Both the position numbers and the translations under genes were made by a program. The notes beneath the pieces are model-generated. The model saw nothing but the letters and a program-made list of their open reading frames with translations. It did no database searches and had not been told where the DNA came from. Below are positions 1 through 7,301 of a stretch of 57,717 nt of DNA, piece after piece. Within the stretch, counting starts at the first letter, position 1. Every line of letters starts with the position of its first letter. Source of the stretch: Gemmatimonadaceae bacterium (GTDB lineage: Bacteria; Gemmatimonadota; Gemmatimonadetes; Gemmatimonadales; Gemmatimonadaceae); contig JANYIN010000204.1 of NCBI GenBank assembly GCA_025362035.1, forward strand, positions 1 through 57,717, read 5' to 3'.

Positions 1-137
1 CCCTCCACGACTGGAAAGCGCGTCATTGGGTCGCTCGATGCGGGGGACTGCGCCGACAGGGCCGCCGGCCCGGCAACCTGCAACGAAACGGCGAATAGCA
101 GCGCGACGAGTGCGTACGGTGTGCTGGCTCGTGTCAT
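1..137 (-). CDS. Secreted protein, N-terminus only (runs off the left edge)
   Basis: An ATG at 137 opens 45 codons that continue off the window. The encoded start is a classic Sec signal peptide: a Met-Thr-Arg start, a hydrophobic stretch (YALVALLFAVSLQVAG, residues 8-23) and an Ala-Leu-Ser-Ala-Gln cleavage region near residue 30. The mature part begins with Ser/Pro-rich residues and ends at the edge with FPVVEG. A GGAG element lies about 6 bases before the ATG. The function cannot be told from 45 residues; all that can be said is that the product is exported. It lies on the same strand as, and downstream of, the fasciclin gene, with a hairpin between them. Confidence 0.7.
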   Translation of the reverse strand, partial: MTRASTPYALVALLFAVSLQVAGPAALSAQSPASSDPMTRFPVVE

Positions 138-198
138 TCGACTCCAGGCGAATACTCGAGCCGGAGCGACGGCCGCTCGGAAACGAGTCAGGGCAGCA

Positions 199-222
199 GG
201 CCCGAAGCAGTCGCTCCGGGCC
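199..222 (-). terminator. Hairpin between fasciclin gene and next gene
   Basis: GGCCCG (199-204) pairs with CGGGCC (217-222), with three further inner pairs after one mismatch and an AGTC loop. It lies just past the fasciclin stop codon. No T-run follows on the minus strand, so it may be an mRNA-stabilising stem or a weak terminator. Confidence 0.35.
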
Positions 223-241
223 GTGCCCAGCTCAATGATAC

Positions 242-751
242 CTACTTGCCGGCGGGGGGCAGAAGGACCGAGTCGATGACGTGAATCACGCCGTTCGATG
301 CCGCGACGTCCGCCGCGATGACGGTGGCTCCGTTCACGTGCACCTTGTCGCCCTTGACCTTGATGTCCAGCTTGGCGCCATTGAGCGTGGTCGGCTTCAC
401 CGAACGAGCGCTGATGACGTCCGACGCCATCACCTTGCCGGACAGCACATGGTACTTCAGGATGGCCGCGAGCTTGGTGGGATCCTTGAGAAGCGCGTCG
501 ACCGTGCCGGCGGGCAGCTTCGCGAACGCCGCGTCAGTCGGCGCGAAAACCGTGAACGGTCCGCTGCCGGAGAGCGCATCGGCCAGACCCGCTGCCTTCA
601 CCGCCGCCACCAGAGTATTGAACGTGCCGGCTGCAACCGCGACTTCGACGATGTTCTTCTCGCCGTCATTCTGCGCCATCTGCGCGCCAGCCGATTTCGC
701 GGCGACGAACAGGCCTGCAATCATGAGAAGCGTCTTCTTTGCGTGATTCAT
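242..751 (-). CDS. Secreted fasciclin (FAS1) domain protein
   Basis: 169-residue exported protein with one FAS1 domain, a fold used in adhesion and extracellular-matrix proteins. Residues 1-24 ([20 protein letters not shown] and following Ala-Gly-Ala-Gln) form a Sec signal peptide. The FAS1 hallmarks follow: [15 protein letters not shown] (H1 box) in the middle, [10 protein letters not shown], and a C-terminal [13 protein letters not shown] (H2 box), so the single domain is complete. The upstream in-frame extension to 907 is rejected because it precedes the signal peptide. GGTGAG sits 5-10 bases before the ATG. The gene is divergent from the CarH-like regulator, and its -35 box lies inside the shared inverted repeat, so light/B12 control is plausible. 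The ligand or adhesion target is unknown. Confidence 0.9.
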   Translation of the reverse strand: MNHAKKTLLMIAGLFVAAKSAGAQMAQNDGEKNIVEVAVAAGTFNTLVAAVKAAGLADALSGSGPFTVFAPTDAAFAKLPAGTVDALLKDPTKLAAILKYHVLSGKVMASDVISARSVKPTTLNGAKLDIKVKGDKVHVNGATVIAADVAASNGVIHVIDSVLLPPAGK

Positions 752-806
752 GTCGCTCACCGATGGAAGATAGTTTGTCCAGCCTTTGTCCAGCGTCATG
801 GGAGAT

Positions 807-835
807 AGAATCACACGATGCGCGCATGTTGTCAA
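807..835 (-). promoter_or_regulatory. Candidate sigma70-type promoter of the fasciclin gene
   Basis: On the minus strand TTGACA (835-830) is a perfect -35 box. A poor -10 candidate, GATTCT, occupies 812-807 at 17 bp spacing, giving an untranslated leader of about 50 nt. The -35 is one arm of the 829-863 inverted repeat. Confidence 0.45.
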
Positions 836-863
836 GGTCTCGTCCACCAACTCTCCTTGACAA
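829..863. promoter_or_regulatory. Perfect 9-bp inverted repeat covering both divergent -35 boxes (putative CarH operator)
   Basis: TTGTCAAGG (829-837) and CCTTGACAA (855-863) are exact reverse complements separated by 17 bp. Each arm contains a consensus TTGACA pointing outward, one toward the fasciclin gene and one toward the regulator gene. A dimeric or tetrameric repressor bound here would block both promoters at once. CarH proteins are known to repress by covering -35 regions. That this repeat is the CarH site is inference. Confidence 0.55.
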
Positions 864-884
864 TGCATGGACGACTGGTACTGT
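857..884 (+). promoter_or_regulatory. Candidate promoter of the CarH-like gene, predicting a leaderless mRNA
   Basis: TTGACA (857-862), a 16-bp spacer and TACTGT (879-884) form a plausible promoter. The predicted start of transcription, about 7 bases on, coincides with the ATG at 892, and no Shine-Dalgarno sequence precedes that ATG. The message is therefore probably leaderless. Confidence 0.45.
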
Positions 885-891
885 TCGTCCG

Positions 892-1842
892 ATGCCGAAC
901 CGCCCATCCGCTCCCGAAGGACACCTGTCCGTAGGCCATCCCATTGCCGTGGTCGCGGAACGGACAGGACTGTCCCGCGATGTCCTCCGCGTGTGGGAGC
1001 GCCGCTACGGGGCGGTGGAGCCGGTCCGGACGCCAGGCGGTCAACGGCTCTACTCCGACCAGCAGGTGCGCCGGTTCCGCCTCCTCGCCTCGGCCACCAG
1101 GCACGGGCGAAACATCAGCGTCGTTGCGCGCATGACGGACGACGAGCTCGAACGGCTGGCCGCAGAGGATGAGTCGGAGCGCCTGCCGCCGTTGGCACAA
1201 CGGCCACCCGATGACTCGCTCGTCGAGACGTCGGTGGCGCATGCCCGCGCGCTGGACGCCGTGAGCTTCGATCGCGAACTGCGCCGAGCGATGGCGCGCG
1301 ACGGCGTACCGATCTTCCTGGACCTGATCGCTCCCCGGGTCATGCAGCGCATCGGCGAAGAGTGGCACGCGGGCAGGCTCTCCATTCCACACGAGCATCT
1401 CGCATCGGCGGCGCTCCTCGCCATCATTCTCGACGCGATGCGATCCGTGCCCAGGGAACCCGATGCCTCACAGCTCCTCGTCGCAACGCCGTCGGGTGAG
1501 CGGCATGCGATCGGCGCCGCAGCCGTCGGGGCCGCGGCCGCGCTCGATGGCTGGGGCGTGACCTACCTTGGTGCCGACGTGCCGGCGTCCGACATTGCCA
1601 CGGCCGCGGCGGAATGCGGCGCGCACGCCGTGGCGTTGAGCATCGTTCGAGCCGAGGATCCCACCGAGATCGCACGCAATCTTCGTGCGGTGCGCGCACG
1701 ACTCCCCGCGCTCGTGCCCCTCATCGTGGGCGGATCAGGAGCGATGCGCGTTGCCGAGAATCTGGAGATTCCGGGTATTTCGTTCTGCGGTACGATTGCG
1801 GAGTTGCAGACGCTGCTGGCACGCGAGTCGGTCGCCGGCTGA
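892..1842 (+). CDS. carH: CarH/LitR-type B12-dependent photoreceptor and MerR-family regulator
   Basis: 316 residues. An N-terminal MerR-type winged helix (about residues 14-84, with RVWERRYG and TPGGQRLYS) is followed by a four-helix cap and a C-terminal cobalamin-binding Rossmann domain. The diagnostic CarH features are present: the W-x9-E-H motif (W158, E168, H169), which packs over adenosylcobalamin, and the E-x-H-x-x-G motif (E203, H205, G208), which supplies the lower axial histidine. In characterised CarH proteins, adenosylcobalamin-loaded tetramers repress in the dark and fall apart on illumination. The start at 892 is chosen because it is the first ATG before the helix-turn-helix and matches the predicted promoter; the longer in-frame extension to 739 would cross the divergent promoter. 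No carotenoid gene is seen nearby, so the visible likely targets are itself and the fasciclin gene. Confidence 0.9.
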   Translation: MPNRPSAPEGHLSVGHPIAVVAERTGLSRDVLRVWERRYGAVEPVRTPGGQRLYSDQQVRRFRLLASATRHGRNISVVARMTDDELERLAAEDESERLPPLAQRPPDDSLVETSVAHARALDAVSFDRELRRAMARDGVPIFLDLIAPRVMQRIGEEWHAGRLSIPHEHLASAALLAIILDAMRSVPREPDASQLLVATPSGERHAIGAAAVGAAAALDGWGVTYLGADVPASDIATAAAECGAHAVALSIVRAEDPTEIARNLRAVRARLPALVPLIVGGSGAMRVAENLEIPGISFCGTIAELQTLLARESVAG

Positions 1843-1850
1843 CGCCTGGA

Positions 1851-1868
1851 CTGGTATTCCGATACCAG
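1851..1868. terminator. Hairpin between convergent genes
   Basis: CTGGTAT (1851-1857) and ATACCAG (1862-1868) form a perfect 7-bp stem with a TCCG loop in the gap between the stop of the CarH-like gene and the stop of the polymerase gene. No T-run follows on either side, so a bidirectional terminator role is only suggested by position. Confidence 0.4.
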
Positions 1869-1907
1869 GAAAGCGAGGACAGGGGCGCTGCTCCGAACAC
1901 GCGACCG

Positions 1908-4310
1908 CTACGTCTGCGCAATGCTCGTGAGCACGGGACGAATGGAGTCGATCGTTGACGCGAACAGCGAATGCTGGTCGGCATCCGCGAACACTTCGTC
2001 GAAGTCTTCCATCCGAAACGCGCGCGCCAGGCGCGCCGCGAAGGTGTCGCGCAGGAGCCTGACGTAGTGCTCCACGTGGTAATCACGGCGGTCCTCGGCG
2101 TCCGGGCGCACCACGCCATCGCTCGAATGCTCCACCAGGCCGCCGTCACCCTTCGCGGTGCGATACACTCGCACCCGCTCACCAACGCTCCATGAGGTGC
2201 GACCGCTGCCCAGCATGGCCTCGTAGGACAACTCGCGTCGCTTGTCACGTGTCTGGAGGTATTGCGCCGGACTCTTCGTCAACCGAACGCGCGATGACAC
2301 GTCATGTGTCGGTAGGGCGCGCCGGCGCAGCGATCTGATGACGTCGAGATACGCATCGCGGACGCCGGGCACGTCGCCGACAAGCAGCAGCCGGATGGCC
2401 TCTTTGAGAAACGCTTCGCCGAATGGCTCCGCGCGGCTGGATCGGAACGCCACCCCGCGTAGCACCAGTTTGCCGTCATAACCAAGGAGCGCGTAGTTCT
2501 TCGGCTCGTGTGAGAGCATGGCGGCGTAGCGGCCCTCGAACTCGAGCTGTACCAGCGGAGGGAGCAGCGCGGCGACCTCGGTCACGACACGTCGTTCGTC
2601 CGCTTCCGTCCAGCCCTCCGGCACCGCGAAGTAGACGCCATCGGTGTCGGCCTCGAGCAACGTCACGCCGCGCGCGGCAAGCTCGCGACACATCAAGTCC
2701 AGGGTCTCCCGACCGCGGCGCGTCACCTCGTTCGCCGCGTGCACGTCGGCGAATCGCGTCAACCCGCCGCCCGCGGCGAGATAACCATAGGCCGAATTGA
2801 CGACGATCTTCATCGCGGCGGACTTCGCCTCGTTGGCGTGCCGTTCCGCCGAACCCGCCGGCGCGGCACGCGCCGCGTTCTTCGCGGACAGGCGCCAGTC
2901 CACGAGTCGATCGACCAGCGCCAGAAGCGCTCCGAGCGTGTCCCGCTCGGGACCGATGCGGTAAGCCCGCATCAGCGACGGATACAGACTCGCCACGTCC
3001 GTTTTCACCACGCGCTGCGCCACGCCCGCCGCGAACAGGTGCAGCGCGGCGCCGCTGTGCGGCGTGCCATCGCTCGGCTCGTGCGCTGGAAGTGCCACGC
3101 CCGACCGCAGATACGCGCGCACGAGCAACGGATCGATCACGCCCGTTGCCGCGCCGGCATCAGCGAGCCGCTCGTAGCGGCGCGGCGCCATCTGTGCGAG
3201 GGCGAACGCCGCGCCGCCAAGCATGCGCGACAGCTCGGCGACTTCCTCGACGTCATCGGTGGCGTATCGACGGATCCGGTCTGGGTCCGTGCGGTACGTC
3301 GCGTGGATCTGGTCCCCGCGCACGTATTCACGCTCCGGGCGCGCGATACCGAGGTGTCGGGCGACCACCTTGAGACCATGCCCCGGAAGCTCGCGCGTCG
3401 AGAAGTCGTGGCGGCGAACGGCGTCCAGGGTGTCGATCAACTCTCGACCCGGTGCCACGAAGCGCATCCGACGCCCGTCCTCCGGCACACCGACCGCGGC
3501 GCCTCGCCGGGCCGCACGCTGGCGGAGTCCTGGCTCGTCGAGACGGCCCAGGACGAGCGGGACGCCCAGCGTGCGCGCACGTTGGTCGAGAAACGGCAGG
3601 TCGAATCCGTGGAGGTTGTGGTTCTCTATCACGTCCGGATCGGCGGTCCGAATCGTCGCCACGAGTCGGCGGATCAGGTCTGCTTCATCCGCGTCCGCTT
3701 CTCCACGTGCTTCGAGCACTTCCGTCTCACCGTTTGGAAAGCGCACCGCCACCATGAACATGCGGTCGCGCCGCGCGTCGAGCCCGGTGGTCTCGAGGTC
3801 GAACTGCAACCGGTGCAGTTGGTCGAATGTGAGATCGCGGAAGTAGGTGCGTCCGGTGATCACGAGGTACTGCTCTTCGGGCGGGAGCACGAGGAGTTCC
3901 TGCTGTCCGAGCTCGCGCAGATGCGTGACGCGTCGCCCGAGCCGGTGCGTGGCGCCGTGCAGAACCGCCGCCGCGAGCGTCCGTGCATCGGTGGCGCTCA
4001 CGAAATACCGTAACGCGCCGGAGCCATCCAGTCGGCGATACGTGATCTGCGTGTCGGACGTGGCGTCGCCCTCGCGCGCGAGACGTTTGCCGAAGTGGAG
4101 GAGATCGTCCAGCCGATCGAGCAGAAGCCACGGCCGGAATCGCGCGTCCTCGCGCACCAGTTCGCCGGCGCCGGGCAGTCGTCGCCAGATGATGGCACGC
4201 CCGCGCTGGTCGGCCCACACCGATACGATGCCTGGCGTCGTGTCCCAGCCCCACAGCCATTCGTCTTCTGTCGACGCCAAACGCGCGCTCGCTGGCCGGT
4301 CTGCATCCAC
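1908..4310 (-). CDS. Family B (DNA polymerase II-like) DNA polymerase with 3'-5' exonuclease
   Basis: About 800 residues, normal for bacterial or archaeal-like family B polymerases. All catalytic motifs are intact (numbering from the start at 4310): ExoI FDLETTG near 170, ExoII NHNLHGFD near 232, ExoIII YATDD near 350, PolA DVASLYPS near 438, PolB KIVVNSAYG near 501 and PolC EADTDG near 554. An active, proofreading polymerase is expected, probably for repair or restart, since family B enzymes are not the bacterial replicase. The start is uncertain: the frame stays open to 4394, but that extension overlaps the upstream methyltransferase and reads as Cys-rich out-of-frame sequence, so a GTG at 4310 (or TTG at 4280) is preferred. 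No clear Shine-Dalgarno precedes either. Last gene of a three-gene minus-strand operon. Confidence 0.9.
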   Translation of the reverse strand: MDADRPASARLASTEDEWLWGWDTTPGIVSVWADQRGRAIIWRRLPGAGELVREDARFRPWLLLDRLDDLLHFGKRLAREGDATSDTQITYRRLDGSGALRYFVSATDARTLAAAVLHGATHRLGRRVTHLRELGQQELLVLPPEEQYLVITGRTYFRDLTFDQLHRLQFDLETTGLDARRDRMFMVAVRFPNGETEVLEARGEADADEADLIRRLVATIRTADPDVIENHNLHGFDLPFLDQRARTLGVPLVLGRLDEPGLRQRAARRGAAVGVPEDGRRMRFVAPGRELIDTLDAVRRHDFSTRELPGHGLKVVARHLGIARPEREYVRGDQIHATYRTDPDRIRRYATDDVEEVAELSRMLGGAAFALAQMAPRRYERLADAGAATGVIDPLLVRAYLRSGVALPAHEPSDGTPHSGAALHLFAAGVAQRVVKTDVASLYPSLMRAYRIGPERDTLGALLALVDRLVDWRLSAKNAARAAPAGSAERHANEAKSAAMKIVVNSAYGYLAAGGGLTRFADVHAANEVTRRGRETLDLMCRELAARGVTLLEADTDGVYFAVPEGWTEADERRVVTEVAALLPPLVQLEFEGRYAAMLSHEPKNYALLGYDGKLVLRGVAFRSSRAEPFGEAFLKEAIRLLLVGDVPGVRDAYLDVIRSLRRRALPTHDVSSRVRLTKSPAQYLQTRDKRRELSYEAMLGSGRTSWSVGERVRVYRTAKGDGGLVEHSSDGVVRPDAEDRRDYHVEHYVRLLRDTFAARLARAFRMEDFDEVFADADQHSLFASTIDSIRPVLTSIAQT

Positions 4311-4329
4311 GTCGCAAGCAACCGAAACG

Positions 4330-4992
4330 TCAGGACACCGCGTGCGATCGGCGCCGCTCGAACAGCACGGACAACAATCGCGGCGCATCGCCAACCGTGG
4401 CGCCGGGATCGGACCATTCGCCGAGTTGCACCAGCGTGAAGCCCGCCCCGAGCCCTGCGTTCACGTATTCCGCCGTGGTGTGCACGAAGGCGGTGACATG
4501 CACCGTCTCGCTCGTGTCCCGGTCGGTGAAACGGGCGCGCGAACCCAGGAGCTGCTTGTAGGGATGAAGCTCGCACAGAAAGAGCTGGCCACCCATGCGC
4601 AGCACGCGCGCGGCCTCCTCGTAGATCGGCACCAGATCCTCGACGTGTTCGAGCACGAGATTGCCGACTACGACGTCGACCGCTTCGTCCTCCAGCGGCC
4701 ACCGCTCTCGTACGTCGTGCTGCAGGAAATGAACGTTCGATGCCTGAACACGACGCTTTGCGACTTCGAGCATACCGAGGGAAAAATCCAGAGCGACGAC
4801 ATGTTGCGCCTGCGCCGCCAGCCATGCGGTATTCTTGCCGGTGCCGCACCCGAACTCGAGCACGTCTCGGCCGCGCAGCAGCAGCGGGGCGGCTCGCACC
4901 ACCGACGCGTCGAGATCCCGCGTCGGGTTGTGGTTGTCGTCATACTGCAGCGCCCACCGATCGTACGCGGGGGCAACGTCGGGCTGTGTCAA
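4330..4992 (-). CDS. Class I SAM-dependent methyltransferase
   Basis: 220 residues with the SAM-binding glycine loop VLEFGCGTGKNT (motif I, about residue 45), the acidic LDFS after the second strand and a DVVVGNLVLEHV motif IV region; this is the Methyltransf_11/25 type that acts on small molecules. The start is a TTG at 4992, chosen because AAGGA lies 7 bases before it and because the TTGA overlaps the stop codon of the upstream gene, the usual mark of translational coupling. The in-frame extension to 5055 would overlap the upstream gene by 67 bp. The substrate is unknown. Its place between an MBL-fold enzyme and a DNA polymerase does not point to an obvious pathway. Confidence 0.85.
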   Translation of the reverse strand: MTQPDVAPAYDRWALQYDDNHNPTRDLDASVVRAAPLLLRGRDVLEFGCGTGKNTAWLAAQAQHVVALDFSLGMLEVAKRRVQASNVHFLQHDVRERWPLEDEAVDVVVGNLVLEHVEDLVPIYEEAARVLRMGGQLFLCELHPYKQLLGSRARFTDRDTSETVHVTAFVHTTAEYVNAGLGAGFTLVQLGEWSDPGATVGDAPRLLSVLFERRRSHAVS

Positions 4993-5948
4993 GCGAATTC
5001 CTTGTACCACGCGCCAAACGCTCGTTCGAAGAACACCTTGTTGAACAGCACCCATTCGCCCAGGGATGCGGGCAGCGCATAGGCGGCGCCGGCCTCCGGG
5101 GCGGTCTGTCCGCGGGCGTGCGCAGTTCGGGCGGCATGCTCTATTTCGGCGAGCATCGACTGGTACCGATCGAAATCAGGCTGCCTCGCGATTGCGCCAT
5201 GGCCGGGAACGTACGTCGTCGCGCGCGTGCGGCGCAGGGCCTGCACCGATCGCGCGAGCTCGCTGGGTACGGCATCCACGTAGTTCGGAAACATGCCATT
5301 CCACACCAGGTCTCCGCAGAAGACCACGCTGGGGTCGTCGAGTTCCAGCGAGCAGTCGCTCGGCGTGTGACCTGCGCGCGGAATGATACGGACGCTGCGG
5401 CCGCCGAGTTCGATGTCCGACGCGGTTGCCGCGTCGATCACGGCGGCGTCCTTCAGCGCATCGGTGCGCTCCGCATCCGACGGAACATTTCTCTCCAGCA
5501 CCAGCCCGCGTGTCGCCGCGGTCGCGTGAACCAGCGGCTTTTCCCCGCCAGACAGATAGCCGGCGACGCCGTTGGCGTGGTCGGCATGATAGTGGGTGAG
5601 TACGACGTGCGTGGGCCAGCGACCGGTAAGCTCGCGTGATTTCGCGGCGAGCCACTGAGCCCCCTGCGGCTGATTGAAGCCCTCGATGGCGAGCACGCCA
5701 TTTCGGCCCGCGATGATACCGCCGTTGCTCAGCGTGGTGCGATCACCGCTGAGCGGAGTGGAGATGAGTGCCCACACGCCGTCGGCGACCAGTTCGAGAT
5801 TTCCGAAGGGTTCGCGCGCAAGCACCGGTCCGTGCGGCAACGCCCATAGGGCTCGCGCGGTGGCACTCGTGGCGAGTGCCGCCAGTGCGAGATGCGAGGA
5901 ACATGACGCGGCCGATGACAGGAACTCACGACGTGAAATCGTCGTCAT
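4989..5948 (-). CDS. Tat-exported metallo-beta-lactamase-fold hydrolase
   Basis: 319 residues. The N-terminus carries a twin-arginine motif (SRREFL, residues 5-10) followed by an Ala-rich hydrophobic stretch, so the folded metalloenzyme is probably exported by Tat. The MBL metal site is present: HYHADH (HxHxDH), AGHTPSD (third histidine), FCGDLVW (bridging aspartate) and VPGHG (last histidine). The arrangement resembles SoxH/quinoprotein-relay-type or glyoxalase II-like periplasmic MBL proteins; beta-lactamase activity is possible but unproven. First gene of the operon with the methyltransferase and DNA polymerase, and divergent from the small protein at 6056. Confidence 0.88.
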   Translation of the reverse strand: MTTISRREFLSSAASCSSHLALAALATSATARALWALPHGPVLAREPFGNLELVADGVWALISTPLSGDRTTLSNGGIIAGRNGVLAIEGFNQPQGAQWLAAKSRELTGRWPTHVVLTHYHADHANGVAGYLSGGEKPLVHATAATRGLVLERNVPSDAERTDALKDAAVIDAATASDIELGGRSVRIIPRAGHTPSDCSLELDDPSVVFCGDLVWNGMFPNYVDAVPSELARSVQALRRTRATTYVPGHGAIARQPDFDRYQSMLAEIEHAARTAHARGQTAPEAGAAYALPASLGEWVLFNKVFFERAFGAWYKEFA

Positions 5949-6055
5949 GGGAAACCTTCAGGTAGAGGTCGCTCGCCAGGCCGGCTGGCATTTCTGATGC
6001 ATGAGGAGATACCACGTCGGGGACCTCACCGCGACGCGCGAGGCTCCGACGGACT

Positions 6056-6403
6056 GTGCAGTCAAAATCTACACCTGGCTTGGCCACGAAGGCACGCAGG
6101 ACCGATGGGCCTGATTTCGAGGCTCCACTCTCGATCCGGGTAACCCTGCGGCTGTCAGGTGCGCTCGACTCGTACGCCACGCGCCAGGACGCGGGCAAAG
6201 AACACGCGCTCCGAGCAGCCATCCAGACCCTGTCCCGCGAGGTTCGCTCCGGGAGGTTCGGCCCGGAGCGGCTGGTGATCGCGGTAAAGGGCGCGTGGCG
6301 CACGACGCCAGCGGTGGCTCGCCTCGATACGGCCGTCGCCGAGCAGGTCTTTGAGCACGTCGTGAACATGTGCATGGACGCGTACTACGCGGATTTCCAC
6401 TAG
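6056..6403 (+). CDS. Small conserved hypothetical protein
   Basis: 115 residues from a GTG start. The C-terminal 80 residues form an amphipathic, mostly helical unit: an alternating Arg/Glu stretch ending [17 protein letters not shown], then a helix ending [11 protein letters not shown] recall similar short proteins with the pattern (F)xPExxIVxxKxxW...L...C(I/M)xxYY from Gemmatimonadota, but no function is known to me. Third-position GC bias and lack of a competing frame support coding. Its TAG stop overlaps the TAG of the leu remnant on the other strand in a shared CTAG. The GTG start is the only reasonable one in frame; no strong Shine-Dalgarno is visible. Confidence 0.6.
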   Translation: MQSKSTPGLATKARRTDGPDFEAPLSIRVTLRLSGALDSYATRQDAGKEHALRAAIQTLSREVRSGRFGPERLVIAVKGAWRTTPAVARLDTAVAEQVFEHVVNMCMDAYYADFH

Positions 6404-6722
6404 GCGGTGATCGCCTCCGACACCGCTGCTTCGACCGCTCGTGCTGTTTCGGGCATAGCGAGCGAATGACGAAACATCAGCGAAACGCGGAGGATGGTGC
6501 CGAGTGGGTTGGCGACGCCCCGGCCGGCAATATCGGGGGCGGATCCATGAATCGCACGCGCTTGCGCACCGGAGGCGCGATGGCCTCGATGCACGCGGTG
6601 ATGTCGGCCTCGTTCGCGCGCGCAAGCCCGCAGATAACCGGGCCGTCGGCATCTCCGACCTGTTCGGCGATGATGCGCACGGCCTGCGCGTCACCAAGCG
6701 AGGCGGCGGGAAAACCGGCCTC
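6400..6722 (-). pseudogene. Collapsed leucine operon: leuA 5' fragment fused to leuB 3' fragment
   Basis: Reading the minus strand from 6722, the sequence encodes [15 protein letters not shown], then a run ending [16 protein letters not shown], which is the N-terminal part of 2-isopropylmalate synthase (LeuA). At about 6555, just after KRV, the frame shifts and the reading becomes [16 protein letters not shown] and then [10 protein letters not shown] down to a TAG at 6400, which is the C-terminal 50 residues of 3-isopropylmalate dehydrogenase (LeuB). Upstream of 6722 the leuA frame meets a TGA and loses recognisable homology. The simplest explanation is one large deletion from early leuA to late leuB, removing whatever lay between, followed by decay at the 5' end. 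Neither enzyme can be made. Confidence 0.88.
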
Positions 6723-7031
6723 CCGGAACGGTGGTCACGGCTCGCCGTCAGCCTGCGGACACCCGCCCTCGTTGACGGGCTGCTGCGGCTCGATCGCCGG
6801 CGCGCTGCCGCCATTACGAGGAGACGTCCGTGAACCCGTGTGGCGGTTCGGCGGCACGATTGGGCGCGCGAAGGAGTTGTGACTGGCCGTCGAAGCGGTG
6901 TGACGTGCGGGTTGGGAGTGGGGCGTGAATGAATACATGTGACAGTACGCAGAAAGGGTGAGTGGAACTCCCCGTGCTGCGCGAACTCGCTGCGAACGCT
7001 CTCCGGCATGCATGGCAAACGGCCTGAAACA

Positions 7032-7070
7032 GAACGGCCCCTCCCACGCCATGCGCAGGAGGGGCCGTTC
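7032..7070 (-). terminator. Attenuator-type hairpin of the relic leu operon
   Basis: GAACGGCCCCTCC (7032-7044) and GGAGGGGCCGTTC (7058-7070) form a perfect 13-bp stem with a 13-nt loop. On the minus strand it lies 17 bases after the stop of a Leu-rich leader peptide and is followed by TGTTTC, a short U-rich tail. This is the layout of a transcription attenuator ahead of a branched-chain amino-acid operon. Confidence 0.7.
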
Positions 7071-7087
7071 GCGACGCGGGCGTCGCG

Positions 7088-7180
7088 CTACTCGGGTAGT
7101 CCTCCCATGCACGAGAGCCCGCGACCAAGAACTGCTTGGCCGAGGGCGCCGGTAAGGAGGAGGACCGCGGAGCGATACAT
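7088..7180 (-). CDS. Branched-chain amino-acid leader peptide (relic leu operon)
   Basis: A 30-codon reading frame, ATG at 7180 to TAG at 7088, beginning MYRSAVLLLTGALG and continuing with QAVLGRGL. The Val-Leu-Leu-Leu run and eight leucines or valines in the first 22 residues are what a ribosome-stalling leader peptide for leucine/valine starvation would need. It sits directly downstream of a near-consensus promoter, whose predicted start is within a few bases of the ATG (leaderless), and directly upstream of the 13-bp attenuator hairpin. It is too short to be found by length cut-offs. The genes it once controlled survive only as the leuA'-'leuB remnant at 6400-6722. Confidence 0.65.
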   Translation of the reverse strand: MYRSAVLLLTGALGQAVLGRGLSCMGGLPE

Positions 7181-7187
7181 GAGAGTC

Positions 7188-7216
7188 ATTATCGGTTCGA
7201 GGAGCGCTGGAGTCAA
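7188..7216 (-). promoter_or_regulatory. Near-consensus sigma70 promoter for the leader peptide
   Basis: Minus strand: TTGACT (7216-7211), exactly 17 bp, then GATAAT (7193-7188). This is one of the best sigma70-like promoters in the window and drives the leader at 7180, although the downstream structural genes are gone. Confidence 0.65.
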
Positions 7217-7301
7217 GTCTTGCGGGCAGAGGGCTGACTGAAGCGCATTGACGCGGCCCGACTCCTGGCTTCATTATCGCCCACTCTTAACCACGCTCAC
7301 C

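Noticed and set aside
26..238. 70-codon plus-strand open frame at the left edge
   Set aside because: Low-complexity Arg/Pro translation with no motif; the minus strand here encodes a signal peptide with a Shine-Dalgarno site.
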